From assembly GCA_015061725.1 (NCBI GenBank), contig SUVX01000003.1, forward strand, positions 1 to 64,000: a stretch of DNA of 64,000 bases, written 5' to 3'. The DNA comes from Lentisphaerota bacterium. GTDB lineage: Bacteria > Verrucomicrobiota > Lentisphaeria > Victivallales > Victivallaceae. Of this stretch, positions 9,947 through 20,344 are shown one piece after another (positions within the stretch are counted from its first letter, which is position 1; each line of letters begins with the position of its first letter). Under the pieces are notes generated by a model. That model saw only the letters and a list, made by a program, of their open reading frames with translations, was not told the origin of the DNA and searched no databases. The position numbers and the translations under genes are program-made.

Positions 9947-12180
9947 TTGCCAAAGTTATCATAGACGTTTCCCTTGACCGGGATTTTGACTACCTCGTAC
10001 CGCCGGAATTGGAACCGGTGATCCGGGTCGGGATGTCTGTTGTTTTCAACTTCGGCAATTCTGTCCGGACCGGTTACGTTCTGGCACTGGCTGACAGCAG
10101 CAGTTATCCGGTTGAAAAACTTAAAAAACTGACGGCGATTTCCACTGACAGAGCGCATATTCCGGAAAATCTCGTTGCGCTGGGCAAGTGGATTGCAGAA
10201 TATTACTGCTGCAGTCAGGAACAGGCGATACGGACTTTGCTCCCCTCCGCTGTCCGCAGCGGAAAAGTCCGTGCCAAGAGCCGCAGGATTTATTACATCT
10301 CAGATAAAGAAGCCTGTGAAAAGTTTATTTCAGAAAAGGCGGAAAATGCTTCGGCGGCAGGACAAGTTGCTGTTTTAAAAGCTCTGCTTGCCGGTCCTCT
10401 GGCATTGGAGGAATTGCGTTTAACGCCTGATTTCAGCCGTTCAAGTTTATCCACGGTCATGCGTAAAGAACTGGTCGCGGTCAAGGAGGAAATCGTCCGC
10501 CGTGAACCATGGGGAGAGGGGACTGTTGCTCAAAGCACGCCACTGGAACCCACACCTGACCAGAAAAAGGCACTTGAAGAAGTCGATAAAATTATTCAAG
10601 TTGATGCTGAAAAACGTGTCATTCTGCTGCACGGTGTCACCAACAGCGGAAAAACCGAAGTCTATCTTCAGGCGATCGCCAAAGTCTTGGAGCAGGGACG
10701 CAGTGCGATCGTACTTGTCCCTGAAATTTCTCTGACGCCGCAGACCGTCCGCCGTTTCAGAGCCAGATTCGGAGATAAATTAAGCGTTCTGCACAGCCGT
10801 CTTTCTGACGGTGAACGCTTTGATGAATGGAACAGAATTAACGCCGGAGAGGTCAAAATCGTCGTCGGCGCCCGTTCCGCATTGTTTGCGCCTTTCCGTG
10901 ATCTGGGCTTGATCATTGTGGATGAAGAACACGAAGCTACTTACAAACAGGCGGAGGCGCCCCGGTATATGGCGCGCGATGTCGCTGTTATGCGCGGTAT
11001 GATGGAAAAGGCAGGCGTCATCCTTGGCAGTGCCACACCGTCGGCGGAATCCATGTACAACGCACGGAACGGCAAATTCATTCTGTGCCGCATGAACAGT
11101 CAGGTCGCCAACCGTCCGGCACCCCGTATGGAGGTTGTGGATATGCGGCTTCTGCCGGCTCCGGAACCCGGGAAAAGCAATATTTTTTCTCCGGAACTGC
11201 TTGAAGCAGTGAGAACCAGAGTGGATAACGGCGAACAGTGCATTTTGTTTCTCAACCGCCGCGGATATGCCCGGGTGATGCATTGCGAACAGTGCGGATT
11301 TGATGCCTGCTGCCCTGAGTGTTCGCGTGCCAATCATCCTGTTGCCTACACTTACAGCCGCAGTAAATGCACATTGAGCTGTCATTTGTGCGGTTCTGTT
11401 ATTACCGCTTACGAAAAGTGTCCTGATTGCGGTTCTCCTGAAATCCGTTATTCCGGAACGGGAACAGAAAAACTTGAAGCGATGGCACGGGGCGCTTTTG
11501 CCTTTGCCCGCATTGCCCGTATGGATTCGGATTCCATGAAATCCAATGAAGACTATGAGGAGGTTCTTGACCGTTTCCGGCGGGGCGAAATCGATATTCT
11601 GATCGGAACTCAGATGATTGCCAAGGGACTGCATTTTCCCAACGTAACACTCGTCGGAATCATCAATGCCGATCAGGGGCTTTCCATGCCGGACTTCCGG
11701 GCTCCTGAGCGTACCTTTCAGCTGATTACTCAGGTCGCAGGCAGAGCCGGACGCGGTGATTATCCCGGTGAAGTCATCTTGCAGACCCGTCAGCCGGATA
11801 ACGATGCCATTGATTGTGCCGTTAATTTTGATTTTGACGGTTTCTGTGAATATGATCTTGAGTTCCGGGAGATGCTGGGGTTCCCGCCCTTCACCCGTTT
11901 GATTGCCGTGCATTTCAGGGGTGAAAATGAGGATGCTGTCCGCAGTTACGGAGAGGAGATTGTCAAAGCTCTTCAACCCTATGTGCTTGAAGGAACGACG
12001 ATCTCTGCGCCGATGCCCGCTCCGATCGAACGGATCAAGGGCAAATACCGTTATGTGAGTACGATCAAAGGGACGAAATTAAAAGTTCTGCGTCAGGCGT
12101 TGCGGATACTTGCTTTGCACCGCACACCGCCCAAAGGCGTTGAAATGTATGTGGATGTCGATGCTCAAAGCATCATGTAA
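9943..12180 (+). CDS. priA: primosomal protein N' (PriA helicase)
   Basis: 745 aa; GVTNSGKTEVYLQ Walker A, DEEHEATYKQ, zinc-binding CxxC arrays, TQMIAKGLHFPNVTLV; ATGA overlap with uvrA. Confidence 0.96.
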   Translation: MIAKVIIDVSLDRDFDYLVPPELEPVIRVGMSVVFNFGNSVRTGYVLALADSSSYPVEKLKKLTAISTDRAHIPENLVALGKWIAEYYCCSQEQAIRTLLPSAVRSGKVRAKSRRIYYISDKEACEKFISEKAENASAAGQVAVLKALLAGPLALEELRLTPDFSRSSLSTVMRKELVAVKEEIVRREPWGEGTVAQSTPLEPTPDQKKALEEVDKIIQVDAEKRVILLHGVTNSGKTEVYLQAIAKVLEQGRSAIVLVPEISLTPQTVRRFRARFGDKLSVLHSRLSDGERFDEWNRINAGEVKIVVGARSALFAPFRDLGLIIVDEEHEATYKQAEAPRYMARDVAVMRGMMEKAGVILGSATPSAESMYNARNGKFILCRMNSQVANRPAPRMEVVDMRLLPAPEPGKSNIFSPELLEAVRTRVDNGEQCILFLNRRGYARVMHCEQCGFDACCPECSRANHPVAYTYSRSKCTLSCHLCGSVITAYEKCPDCGSPEIRYSGTGTEKLEAMARGAFAFARIARMDSDSMKSNEDYEEVLDRFRRGEIDILIGTQMIAKGLHFPNVTLVGIINADQGLSMPDFRAPERTFQLITQVAGRAGRGDYPGEVILQTRQPDNDAIDCAVNFDFDGFCEYDLEFREMLGFPPFTRLIAVHFRGENEDAVRSYGEEIVKALQPYVLEGTTISAPMPAPIERIKGKYRYVSTIKGTKLKVLRQALRILALHRTPPKGVEMYVDVDAQSIM

Positions 12181-12201
12181 ATAAAAAAAAGGAGATTGGT
12201 A

Positions 12202-13398
12202 ATGAAAATTCAAAGTCTGTTTCTGCTGGGGGGAATTCTTCTGGCAGGCTGCTGTCAGACCGCCTGTGTCAAAGACAGTGGCACGAAGTATGCTGCCGAT
12301 GCAGTCATGCCCTATGTGAAAAGCGGTGAGTGTCCCGGCTACATCAGCGTTTTTTACAAACAGGGCGTTCAGGAAACTGCTTGCCTCGGTTGGGCGAATG
12401 TTGAAAAAAAGGTTCCGATCAATATGGAGCAGTCTTTCATGCAGTGTTCCCAGACCAAAGGGTTCTGCGGCGTGACGATCGCCATGCTGGTTGAAGAGGG
12501 GAAAATTTCTCTGGATGATCCCGTTTCCAAATATCTGCCCGAATTTAAAAAACTTTCAATCCGCATGAAGAATAAGAAGGGCAAGTGGGAAAATGTTCCG
12601 GCAAAGAATGTTCTGACGATCCGTATGGTGATGAATCATACCGGCGGATTTCCTTTTGAAACACCTTCAAAAAGCAAAAAAGGCTGGTCCAGTTCTTCTT
12701 TGCGCGATACCGCCCGTGAAGCGGCACGGAATCCGATCCGCTTTGAACCGGGAACCCGTGCGCTGTACTCCAATACCGGTATTGATATCGGCGCTGCCGT
12801 TATTGAAGTTGTCACCGGTAAACCCTGGGATGTTTTCCTCAAAGAGCGTGTGCTTGATCCGCTGGGAATGAAAAATACCACGTTCCAGCCCACGGATGAG
12901 CAGCTTGCCAATTCTATTTCAATGTATGATGTCAAAGGCGGAAAAAAGGCAAAATTCCGTGCTTTCAACAAATGGATGCCGCTGCCGCACAATGGTCCGA
13001 CGGTGTTCCCCTCCGCCGGTGCGGGATTGTGGACAACTGCCAACGATCAGTTGAAATTCTATAAGATGCTGATGAATCTGGGTGTCGGTGATAACGGTGT
13101 GCGTATTCTCAAAGAGGAAACGGTTAAAAATCTTCTGGCAAGCAGCACCCGTCCGAAGAAACTCGGCAACTATTCCCTGGGCTTGAATGTTACAAAAGAC
13201 GGCTGGCTCGGACACGGCGGCGCCTGGGGAACCAACTGCATGGTCAACTGGAAAACCAAACAGTTGCGTATGAAAGTTGTTCAGTTCAACGGCGGTCCCC
13301 GTCCCTGGGATCGGGCATGGAACAAGGCTGCAGACAAATTCTTCAAACAGAAATTTGACAATGCGGCTTCTGATGCCTATACCGGCAGACTCAAGTAA
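12202..13398 (+). CDS. serine beta-lactamase/penicillin-binding-like esterase (class C fold)
   Basis: CSQTKGF (SxxK), YSNTGIDIG (YxN), GHGGAWGT (HGG); lipoprotein-type signal LLAGC. Confidence 0.88.
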   Translation: MKIQSLFLLGGILLAGCCQTACVKDSGTKYAADAVMPYVKSGECPGYISVFYKQGVQETACLGWANVEKKVPINMEQSFMQCSQTKGFCGVTIAMLVEEGKISLDDPVSKYLPEFKKLSIRMKNKKGKWENVPAKNVLTIRMVMNHTGGFPFETPSKSKKGWSSSSLRDTAREAARNPIRFEPGTRALYSNTGIDIGAAVIEVVTGKPWDVFLKERVLDPLGMKNTTFQPTDEQLANSISMYDVKGGKKAKFRAFNKWMPLPHNGPTVFPSAGAGLWTTANDQLKFYKMLMNLGVGDNGVRILKEETVKNLLASSTRPKKLGNYSLGLNVTKDGWLGHGGAWGTNCMVNWKTKQLRMKVVQFNGGPRPWDRAWNKAADKFFKQKFDNAASDAYTGRLK

Positions 13399-13412
13399 TT
13401 CCCGTATAAAGC

Positions 13413-13444
13413 AAAAGGGACAACGGCAAACGTTGTCCCTTTTT
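13413..13444 (+). terminator. Rho-independent terminator
   Basis: AAAGGGACAACG-GCAAA-CGTTGTCCCTTTTT. Confidence 0.8.
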
Positions 13445-13468
13445 GGGTATGCAGATAATGCCTGAAAA

Positions 13469-14983
13469 TTACTCGGCAGAGAGTTTTCCGGAAGCGTATG
13501 CTTCGTAGAACATTTTTCCTGCATAGAGTATATTGCCCAGAACGACCAGCAGGATGACACCCAGGGCAATTCTTTTGAACGGAACAGGGAAATCTTTGAA
13601 TTCAAGGACTTCTCCGTTTACAGTAAAGAATTTGTTGCGGGTGATCTGATTTTTGAAAATCAAATCTCTGAACGCGTTCATTTTGGTACTGACATTCAGC
13701 AATTCATTGAACATGGCTTCTTCCATTTTTTTGAATTCATCAACAGACAGCTGCGTGGAATTCTTGGCATCGGCCTTGTGTTTTTCAAGGGTCGTGTAAT
13801 AGTCTTTTTCTGCATTGAGAGTGGCAATCTGAAATTCAAGTTTCAACGCTTGTTCAGCATATCTTACTTTCTGATAGTTGTTTTCTGATCTGCGAATCAG
13901 GTTCTGCAGCTCCTGAAAGAAATTGCCGTCCAGATTCATTGTCATTGAACCGGAGTCAACTTTTCCGGCAACTGTACTTCCGGCAGCTGCGGATTTTTTA
14001 TTCATCAATATGTTAAGAGCGTTGAGAGTACCTGCAAGTTTGCTTTGTTCCGCTTTGATCTGTTTCTCGCTTTCAATGATGTTGGCCTGCAGGAAAATTT
14101 TGTCAAACGGAGACTGAAGTGATTTGATTTCACGGGTCAGCAGCAGAAGCGGATTGATGCGGTAATTATTCAAGGCATCCAAACTGTTGTTGAGGTCAGC
14201 CAGAAGTTCTCCGGAAGGCAGGGTGATTTTCTGCCCCGGCATCATTTCATCAAGTTCTTTGCATGCGAGGATGAGGTTTTTGCATGCGAGGCGTGATTTA
14301 TCCAGAAACACCAGGTGTCCGTCGGTTGCGCAAGCGGCGCGCAGAGCTTTGATTTGCTGAGGTGTTTCAATGACAGGGAAACTTTTTGCTTCCTGTTTTG
14401 AATAGATATCAAACCAGGCAACCGGAATGGAATTGAGAATTTTTACCGATTCTGCTTTAGAAAGCTTTAAGGACGGCAGCATTGAGATTCCGACAATATT
14501 CTGCGGCAGGCTCTGCAGAGCCTTGTTGTATTCATCCTGAATTTTGCTCAGTTCAACCAGCGTGAGTTTTTTGCTGAGTTTGCTGTTGAATTCCGCCAGA
14601 ACCATCGCTTTTTTGATATTGGTTTGAGAAAGATTGAAGAGTTCGCAGAAATCTTTGAATTCAATTTTTTCAGCGAGTTTATTGTCTTCATACACTTTTT
14701 GGAGAACTGCCGGAGACAGCAGATCATTGGCACTGAAGGGCGTTTCGCTGGGATAAGAAATTTGTCCCCGCATATTTTTACCATTTTGCAGTTGAATGGT
14801 GACTTCTGACATCAGAACACTTTGTTTGGGAATCAGAAAGTAAGCTGCAAGAATGAAAACTGCGGTTGCGAGAATCGAAAGAATACCGGTGACAAAAATT
14901 CTTCCCCGGTATTTTTTCAGAAATTGGATGATTTCGGCAAAACCGATTTCCGTTTGAAGATTTTGGGCTTGTTCAGAACTCAT
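13469..14983 (-). CDS. Wzz/chain-length-determinant-like protein
   Basis: 504 aa; N- and C-terminal TM helices flanking a coiled-coil periplasmic domain; last gene of a polysaccharide cluster. Confidence 0.6.
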   Translation of the reverse strand: MSSEQAQNLQTEIGFAEIIQFLKKYRGRIFVTGILSILATAVFILAAYFLIPKQSVLMSEVTIQLQNGKNMRGQISYPSETPFSANDLLSPAVLQKVYEDNKLAEKIEFKDFCELFNLSQTNIKKAMVLAEFNSKLSKKLTLVELSKIQDEYNKALQSLPQNIVGISMLPSLKLSKAESVKILNSIPVAWFDIYSKQEAKSFPVIETPQQIKALRAACATDGHLVFLDKSRLACKNLILACKELDEMMPGQKITLPSGELLADLNNSLDALNNYRINPLLLLTREIKSLQSPFDKIFLQANIIESEKQIKAEQSKLAGTLNALNILMNKKSAAAGSTVAGKVDSGSMTMNLDGNFFQELQNLIRRSENNYQKVRYAEQALKLEFQIATLNAEKDYYTTLEKHKADAKNSTQLSVDEFKKMEEAMFNELLNVSTKMNAFRDLIFKNQITRNKFFTVNGEVLEFKDFPVPFKRIALGVILLVVLGNILYAGKMFYEAYASGKLSAE

Positions 14984-15093
14984 GATGAAAATTCCTTTTT
15001 TGTTTATATTAAGGTTTTAAATTAAAATTTCATGTAATATAGCATAAGAAGAAAACTAAATCAACGAGTATCCCCGGATATCACTCCTGAATT

Positions 15094-16449
15094 TTATTTT
15101 TTTAACGGAGTTGCAGATATTTGATCAACAGTCACATATCCTCTTACAACAAATTGCAAACAGAAATTTTGAAATCCCTGAGGAAATTTGTTGTATGGAA
15201 CTTCTCCGTCTATCCGGTAAACTTTTCCCGGGTGAATCAGAAATTTTCCCCACAAACGGGATGTGTATTTTTTTTCCTTTATGTTTCCGAAATACGCATT
15301 GATTTGAACTTGGGATGCCTGCTTTCCTCCGCCGCGGACAAAAAAGGTGTAACGGCAGGGCTTATTGAAATATGCTCCTGAAAATATTGCAGGAGAAAGG
15401 GGCGGACGGGCATCAAGCTGCAGAGAATATTTTCCTGCAAGGGGATTGGTTTCTGTCAGATTGATTTCCGGAGGATTATCTTTGTTCCAACTGCTGAGAA
15501 CAAACCACCAACCGTTAGGAAGTTTTCTCTTTGAAAGATCACAATACCCATTGATTTGATTTTTTTTATAGTAATTTTCCAAACTTTTCAGAGCTGCTCC
15601 GGCACGGATTTGTTCAAATTTGCCGACTTTTAAAATATCGTCTGCCGGAAGTTCCGGAATTGGTTTATTCCACTCTTTTATATCGGGACAGACAGGACGG
15701 TAACGGGCAAGGATAATTTCTTTGTTTCTTCTTTTTGATGTGTAAAAGCGTTCAAGTATTTCCCAGGAACCGCTGTCTTTATCAAATTTCATTGTTTGGG
15801 CAGAGGGTTCGGTTTCTTTCTTTTTAAGATAAAAGAAAAGATAATGATTTCCCTCAAAGTTTTTAAGTTCTTGTACCGTTTTGCTGATGGCAGATAACGC
15901 CGTTGAGTTATTTTCGTGAATAACTTGAACATCGCTTATTTTCCGCTTGAGATACCAGGAAATGCGATGATGCTCTGATTCCGCAATGTGTATATGATCT
16001 TTGCTGTCGGCATATTTTTGATAAGCGGTTGTGATTTTTTCAATAAAGTTACCATAAGAATCAACATGCAGGGCTTTGCCGATGCAGGCAAAAAACAAAC
16101 TGACGAATAAGACCGTCGGGAGAAATTTGCAGATGTCTTTGCGGTATGGAAAATTCAACTTTAATTTGCGGAATATCCAGCGGAACAACGCCTGTGTATT
16201 CATGCAAAGACAAGCTGAAAGGATTACACAGGGATAAATGATGATCTGGGCATAACGTGAAGAAAGCATCAGGGAGTGTACCGAGAGCCGCCAGACAATC
16301 ATGAATAAAACGACACCGGTCAAACTCCAAAACAGAACCGGATTCTTCTTTTTGCGGAGAGTCAGCAAAACGGCAAAACCGATCAACGCAGTTATTGCCA
16401 ATGCTTCAAACAACATCGGGGGAACAGTGTGAAAGAGATATTTCAACAT
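15094..16449 (-). CDS. C-terminal part of a GT39/ArnT-like membrane glycosyltransferase
   Basis: TM helices at the N-terminus then a soluble domain; starts by TAATG overlap with the upstream ORF. Confidence 0.5.
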   Translation of the reverse strand: MLKYLFHTVPPMLFEALAITALIGFAVLLTLRKKKNPVLFWSLTGVVLFMIVWRLSVHSLMLSSRYAQIIIYPCVILSACLCMNTQALFRWIFRKLKLNFPYRKDICKFLPTVLFVSLFFACIGKALHVDSYGNFIEKITTAYQKYADSKDHIHIAESEHHRISWYLKRKISDVQVIHENNSTALSAISKTVQELKNFEGNHYLFFYLKKKETEPSAQTMKFDKDSGSWEILERFYTSKRRNKEIILARYRPVCPDIKEWNKPIPELPADDILKVGKFEQIRAGAALKSLENYYKKNQINGYCDLSKRKLPNGWWFVLSSWNKDNPPEINLTETNPLAGKYSLQLDARPPLSPAIFSGAYFNKPCRYTFFVRGGGKQASQVQINAYFGNIKEKKYTSRLWGKFLIHPGKVYRIDGEVPYNKFPQGFQNFCLQFVVRGYVTVDQISATPLKK

Positions 16450-17279
16450 TATTTCTGCTCTCCTTTCTGCGGATTTGAATACTGTTTTTCTGCTCGGGTA
16501 ATTTTGCCGTCAAAATATTTCTGATAACGCGGAAACATTTGTGGGGCCATGCCGTAAATTATACCGCAAAAAGAGACCGCCGTGAAAATATAAAAACAGA
16601 AACCGTAAAAAAGAGCTTGTTTCCAGAGAATTTTTTTGCTGATTGCAGCAACAAGCAGCAGACAAGCGGCGAGGGGGAGAAATTCAAGTGTTTCAAACCT
16701 TGCCGTTGCGGAAAGGGCGCAAAATACGCCGCTGAGACACCAGAATAACCAACTTTTTCTTTTAAGTCCTGCAAGGGCGGTCCAAATGGTGAAACCGGCA
16801 AGACACAGATAGATGGCATCGCGTCCGATTTGAATGGAAATGGTATTGATTCCCGGATGAACGGCACAGAAAGCGGCGGAAATAAGGGCTGTTTTTTTAC
16901 TTTCCGTTATTTCAAACGCAATGCCGTATCCGGCAAGAGTACAGAGAACTCCGGCAATGATATTAAGAGACAAACCTGTTGCTTGAACAGAAATCCCCGC
17001 TGCCGCACCGCTTTTCATCAAAAAAGTCAATAAGGGCGGTGTCCAGGAAAACTTATTGATTATCCCGTTTTCAAACCAATCCTGTGCTATGTGACAATAG
17101 TACGAAGCATCTCTGCCGAGAGCCGGATCAAGAAAATGCTCCGTCCATTTCAGAATAAGCGACAGGAACAGTAATCCTGACAGGCAGAGAACAACGTGTT
17201 CCGTGCAGATAAGACTGGCACGATTGAAAAAACTGTTGACTGCTGCGGGAAGAGATTTTTGGTTCTGAGAACACGGCAT
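16449..17279 (-). CDS. N-terminal part of a GT39/PMT-like dolichyl-phosphate mannosyltransferase-fold protein
   Basis: LGRDASYYCHIAQDWFENGIINKFSWTPPLLTFLMK and ESKKTALISAAFCAVHPGINTISIQIGRDAIYL typical of GT39. Confidence 0.65.
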   Translation of the reverse strand: MPCSQNQKSLPAAVNSFFNRASLICTEHVVLCLSGLLFLSLILKWTEHFLDPALGRDASYYCHIAQDWFENGIINKFSWTPPLLTFLMKSGAAAGISVQATGLSLNIIAGVLCTLAGYGIAFEITESKKTALISAAFCAVHPGINTISIQIGRDAIYLCLAGFTIWTALAGLKRKSWLFWCLSGVFCALSATARFETLEFLPLAACLLLVAAISKKILWKQALFYGFCFYIFTAVSFCGIIYGMAPQMFPRYQKYFDGKITRAEKQYSNPQKGEQK

Positions 17280-17298
17280 AATTTTTCAGCAACACCTG

Positions 17299-17721
17299 TT
17301 ATGCAAAAGTAACGCCTTTTTTGACGATGATATTACCGTAACAGCGGCTTTCTCCGGTGACGACGACGGCAAAGGCACTGCGGGTACGCTCGTAGAAGGC
17401 GAAACGTTCGACTTTGCCGATACGTTCAGCATCTTTGCCCAGGATGAGTTTCAGTTCAGAGATGAATTCAGGATCCCATGAATCGCCTTTGACGGTATCC
17501 ATCAGCATGACAGGTGTATCCACATATTGATCCAATTCAATCAGTTTTAAAATGGCGGCGAGCATTTCAGGAGAAGAAACGGCGTCGCAGCGGATAACTT
17601 GAGCGTTATTTGAATGAGCCGGAAAGTGTGCATCTGAAATCACCAGTTCGTCACCGTGTCCCATTTTTGCCAGAACACAGAGCAGTTCCGGCGGAATAAT
17701 TGCAGGAATACCTTTTAACAT
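17299..17721 (-). CDS. fucU: RbsD/FucU family sugar mutarotase (L-fucose mutarotase-like)
   Basis: 140 aa; MGHGDELVISDAHFPAHS, FAFYERTRSAFAVVVTGESRCYGNIIVKKGV. Confidence 0.88.
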   Translation of the reverse strand: MLKGIPAIIPPELLCVLAKMGHGDELVISDAHFPAHSNNAQVIRCDAVSSPEMLAAILKLIELDQYVDTPVMLMDTVKGDSWDPEFISELKLILGKDAERIGKVERFAFYERTRSAFAVVVTGESRCYGNIIVKKGVTFA

Positions 17722-17724
17722 GAT

Positions 17725-18528
17725 TTATCCTTTGTTGTTTGATGATTTTTTATTGAACGCCATTGAAATCTTTGCGGCAAGCAGATCATAGACTTTGCCC
17801 CAATAGCGCAAACTCAAAAGAAATACGTTCGTGTGACAGCCGACCTCTCTGAAAGAACGTAAATGCTCTTTCATGATACGGGTGTGAACTTTGAGTGAAC
17901 CGTTGCTGACACCGCCGGAACGCATTGTAACAAGACATTTTTCAATATAGAACGTTTTGATTTTGTTGACAAAAATGAACCGCAGGAGCAGGTCGAAGTC
18001 GGCGGCGATTTTGTAATCGGTACGGTAAACGCCGAGTTTGTCAAAAAGTTCTTTTTTCGCGTAGAATGTGGGATGCGCGGGAATCAAACCGATACGCATT
18101 TTCCAGCGTTTGAATTTTTTTGAGGAATAATAACGGTCCAATATGTCTGTATTATCCGCTTTGACATAGCAGACGTCACCGTAAACGGCGTCGGGCTGAT
18201 TCTGTTCAAAAGATCGATTGACAGTTTCAAGAACAGTTGAGTCGGTAAAGAAATCATCTGAGTTCAGAATGCCGACGACATCGCCGGTTGCCATTTTTAT
18301 TCCTTTGTTCATGGCATCGTAGAGCCCGGAATCCTTTTCACTTATCCAGCGCATTCTGCCGGAGAATTTGGGTTCGTATTCTTTGATGATATCAACAGTT
18401 GCATCTTTTGAGAGTCCGTCAATAACGATATATTCATAATCGCTGTAAGACTGAGCCAGAACACTTTCAAAAGTATCCCGGATGGTTGCTGCACTGTTGA
18501 ATGAAACAGTAATGAGGGAAATTTTCAC
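17725..18528 (-). CDS. glycosyltransferase family 2
   Basis: MKISLITVSFNSAATIRDTFESVLAQSYSDYEYIVIDG...GILNSDDFF. Confidence 0.92.
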   Translation of the reverse strand: MKISLITVSFNSAATIRDTFESVLAQSYSDYEYIVIDGLSKDATVDIIKEYEPKFSGRMRWISEKDSGLYDAMNKGIKMATGDVVGILNSDDFFTDSTVLETVNRSFEQNQPDAVYGDVCYVKADNTDILDRYYSSKKFKRWKMRIGLIPAHPTFYAKKELFDKLGVYRTDYKIAADFDLLLRFIFVNKIKTFYIEKCLVTMRSGGVSNGSLKVHTRIMKEHLRSFREVGCHTNVFLLSLRYWGKVYDLLAAKISMAFNKKSSNNKG

Positions 18529-18540
18529 AATAACGTACCT

Positions 18541-19677
18541 TTACTTCCTTCTGATACGGACATGGATGGCGTTGGGGATCTCTTTATCGGAAATCAGACA
18601 GAGATATCCGCCGCCGCCTGCGCCGGTGAGTTTCCAGCCATAGGCAAGATCTTTGTATTCCTGAATCGTGTCTTTGGCGGACTGAGTGATCATGTTGGGG
18701 AACATTTCCAACTGAGCTTCAAAGCAGGTACGGGTATTTTCTCCCCATGCTTTGACATCTTTTGCCATAATGCCATCCCATGCGGCTTGTGTCGCGTGAG
18801 AAAGTTTTTTGATGCTGTCGATATTCACATTGGTTTGAGCAAAGACATCGTAACCGTCTTCTCTCTGGGGGAGCTGAACCAGCCAGAGATTTTTTTCCAC
18901 GAAGTTGAGGATTTCATCATCGTGAACGCTGTCAATGGAAACGGGCCAGTAACCGTTGTTGTAGTTGAGTTTGTTCAAACCTGCCATTAAAATACCCAAC
19001 TGATCTTGAGAACCGCTGATACGTTCGGTTCCCGGAGGATTTTCAACGCAGAAAAGAGTTCTTGCCAGTTTTTCCGGATCTCCGACGGGAATTTCGGACT
19101 GCCATAATTCGATGGCTTTTTTGCGAGAACTGGTTGCCATGCCGCTGCGGTGATTGTATTCCATATCCGGATGAATGGAAATCGTGAGTACGGGACCGGG
19201 ATAAAATTTGTTAACAAAGGGCTGATCCATCCAGCCGCCGCAAAGTTCCACGCGGAAGGGGATACGGCACTCCTGACGCAATGCGGTTGTGGAACGCTCG
19301 GGCAATCCGGGGGAGGGGATACGTTTGCTTACAATAAGTTCAATGCCGTGTTTTTTGCAGAATTCCTGCTTTGCGGGGGTATAACCATCGGTATTGACGA
19401 AAAAGATATCCGGCTTCAGTTCCAGAACCTCTTTTTCAAAATCCATGATACCGCTGCCGGAGTTGATCCAGGCATCTTTAACGAACTTGATTGCTTTGAC
19501 CATATAGAGGCGTTCAGCATTGTTATTGATCGTCTTGCGGGCTTTGAGTCCCCAGATGGTCTGATCGGATCCCAATCCGACATAAAGATCGCCATGACTT
19601 GCCGCTTCTTCAAAAAACGCCACATGCCCTGAGTGGAGCATGTCATAACAACCTGATACAAAAACTTTTTTTGCCAT
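18541..19677 (-). CDS. fusion: cytidylyltransferase-like (HIGH-type) domain + GHMP sugar kinase domain
   Basis: N-term VFVSGCYDMLHSGHVAFFEEAASHGDLYVGLGSD (nucleotidyltransferase); C-term ISGSQDQLGILMAG and KLTGAGGGGYLCL (GHMP kinase motifs). Confidence 0.85.
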   Translation of the reverse strand: MAKKVFVSGCYDMLHSGHVAFFEEAASHGDLYVGLGSDQTIWGLKARKTINNNAERLYMVKAIKFVKDAWINSGSGIMDFEKEVLELKPDIFFVNTDGYTPAKQEFCKKHGIELIVSKRIPSPGLPERSTTALRQECRIPFRVELCGGWMDQPFVNKFYPGPVLTISIHPDMEYNHRSGMATSSRKKAIELWQSEIPVGDPEKLARTLFCVENPPGTERISGSQDQLGILMAGLNKLNYNNGYWPVSIDSVHDDEILNFVEKNLWLVQLPQREDGYDVFAQTNVNIDSIKKLSHATQAAWDGIMAKDVKAWGENTRTCFEAQLEMFPNMITQSAKDTIQEYKDLAYGWKLTGAGGGGYLCLISDKEIPNAIHVRIRRK

Positions 19678-19716
19678 AATCAGTGCCTGTTTTTTATTTG
19701 AATAAAATATTGATAC

Positions 19717-20334
19717 TTACTTAATTTTTTTTATTACTTTAGCCGGATTGCCACCGGCAAGAGAGTCAGGGGGAATATCTTTGACAACAACGCTGCCTGC
19801 GGCAATTACACTGCCGCGTCCAACAGTAACACCTTTGAGAACAGTTACATTCATTCCAAGCCATACATCGTCTTCTATGACAACCGGACGGGTTTTATGC
19901 ATTTTTTTATCCAGGGCAGGAGTTCTGCGAACTTCATGTTCTACGGAATGAAAATCCGTATCTGAAATAATACAGTTAACGCCGATAAGTACATTGTTTC
20001 CAATTTTGATTGATTCTTCGGATACAATTACGGAACTACTAATGCCGCAATTGTTACCAATTTCGATAAGCCCTTGCTTTCTTGCAGAGAGAACTATCGG
20101 GTGAAAACAACCGGCGGAATTTGAAATCATTGCCGAACGCAAATCAACATGTTTTCCGATTTTGATTTGCGCTCCGGGGAATTTTTCAATATAGGGTACG
20201 CCAAAACACTTTGCTACACCAGTGACTTTACATCCCCATAAGCGGAGTTTGATATTGCTCCAAAAAGTTCCGTATAATACTGAAAAAATTTTTTTGAGAG
20301 TAAAACAAATATACATTAAGTTCATAAAAGTCAC
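19717..20334 (-). CDS. LbH/hexapeptide-repeat acyltransferase
   Basis: 205 aa; VIEDDVWLGMNVTVLKGVTVGRGSVIAAGSVVVKDIPPDSLAGGNPAKVIKKIK. Confidence 0.9.
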   Translation of the reverse strand: MTFMNLMYICFTLKKIFSVLYGTFWSNIKLRLWGCKVTGVAKCFGVPYIEKFPGAQIKIGKHVDLRSAMISNSAGCFHPIVLSARKQGLIEIGNNCGISSSVIVSEESIKIGNNVLIGVNCIISDTDFHSVEHEVRRTPALDKKMHKTRPVVIEDDVWLGMNVTVLKGVTVGRGSVIAAGSVVVKDIPPDSLAGGNPAKVIKKIK

Positions 20335-20344
20335 CGTTGCAAAT

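Noticed and set aside
10780-11976. 398-aa minus-strand ORF
   Set aside because: Lies antisense inside priA; no recognisable motif.
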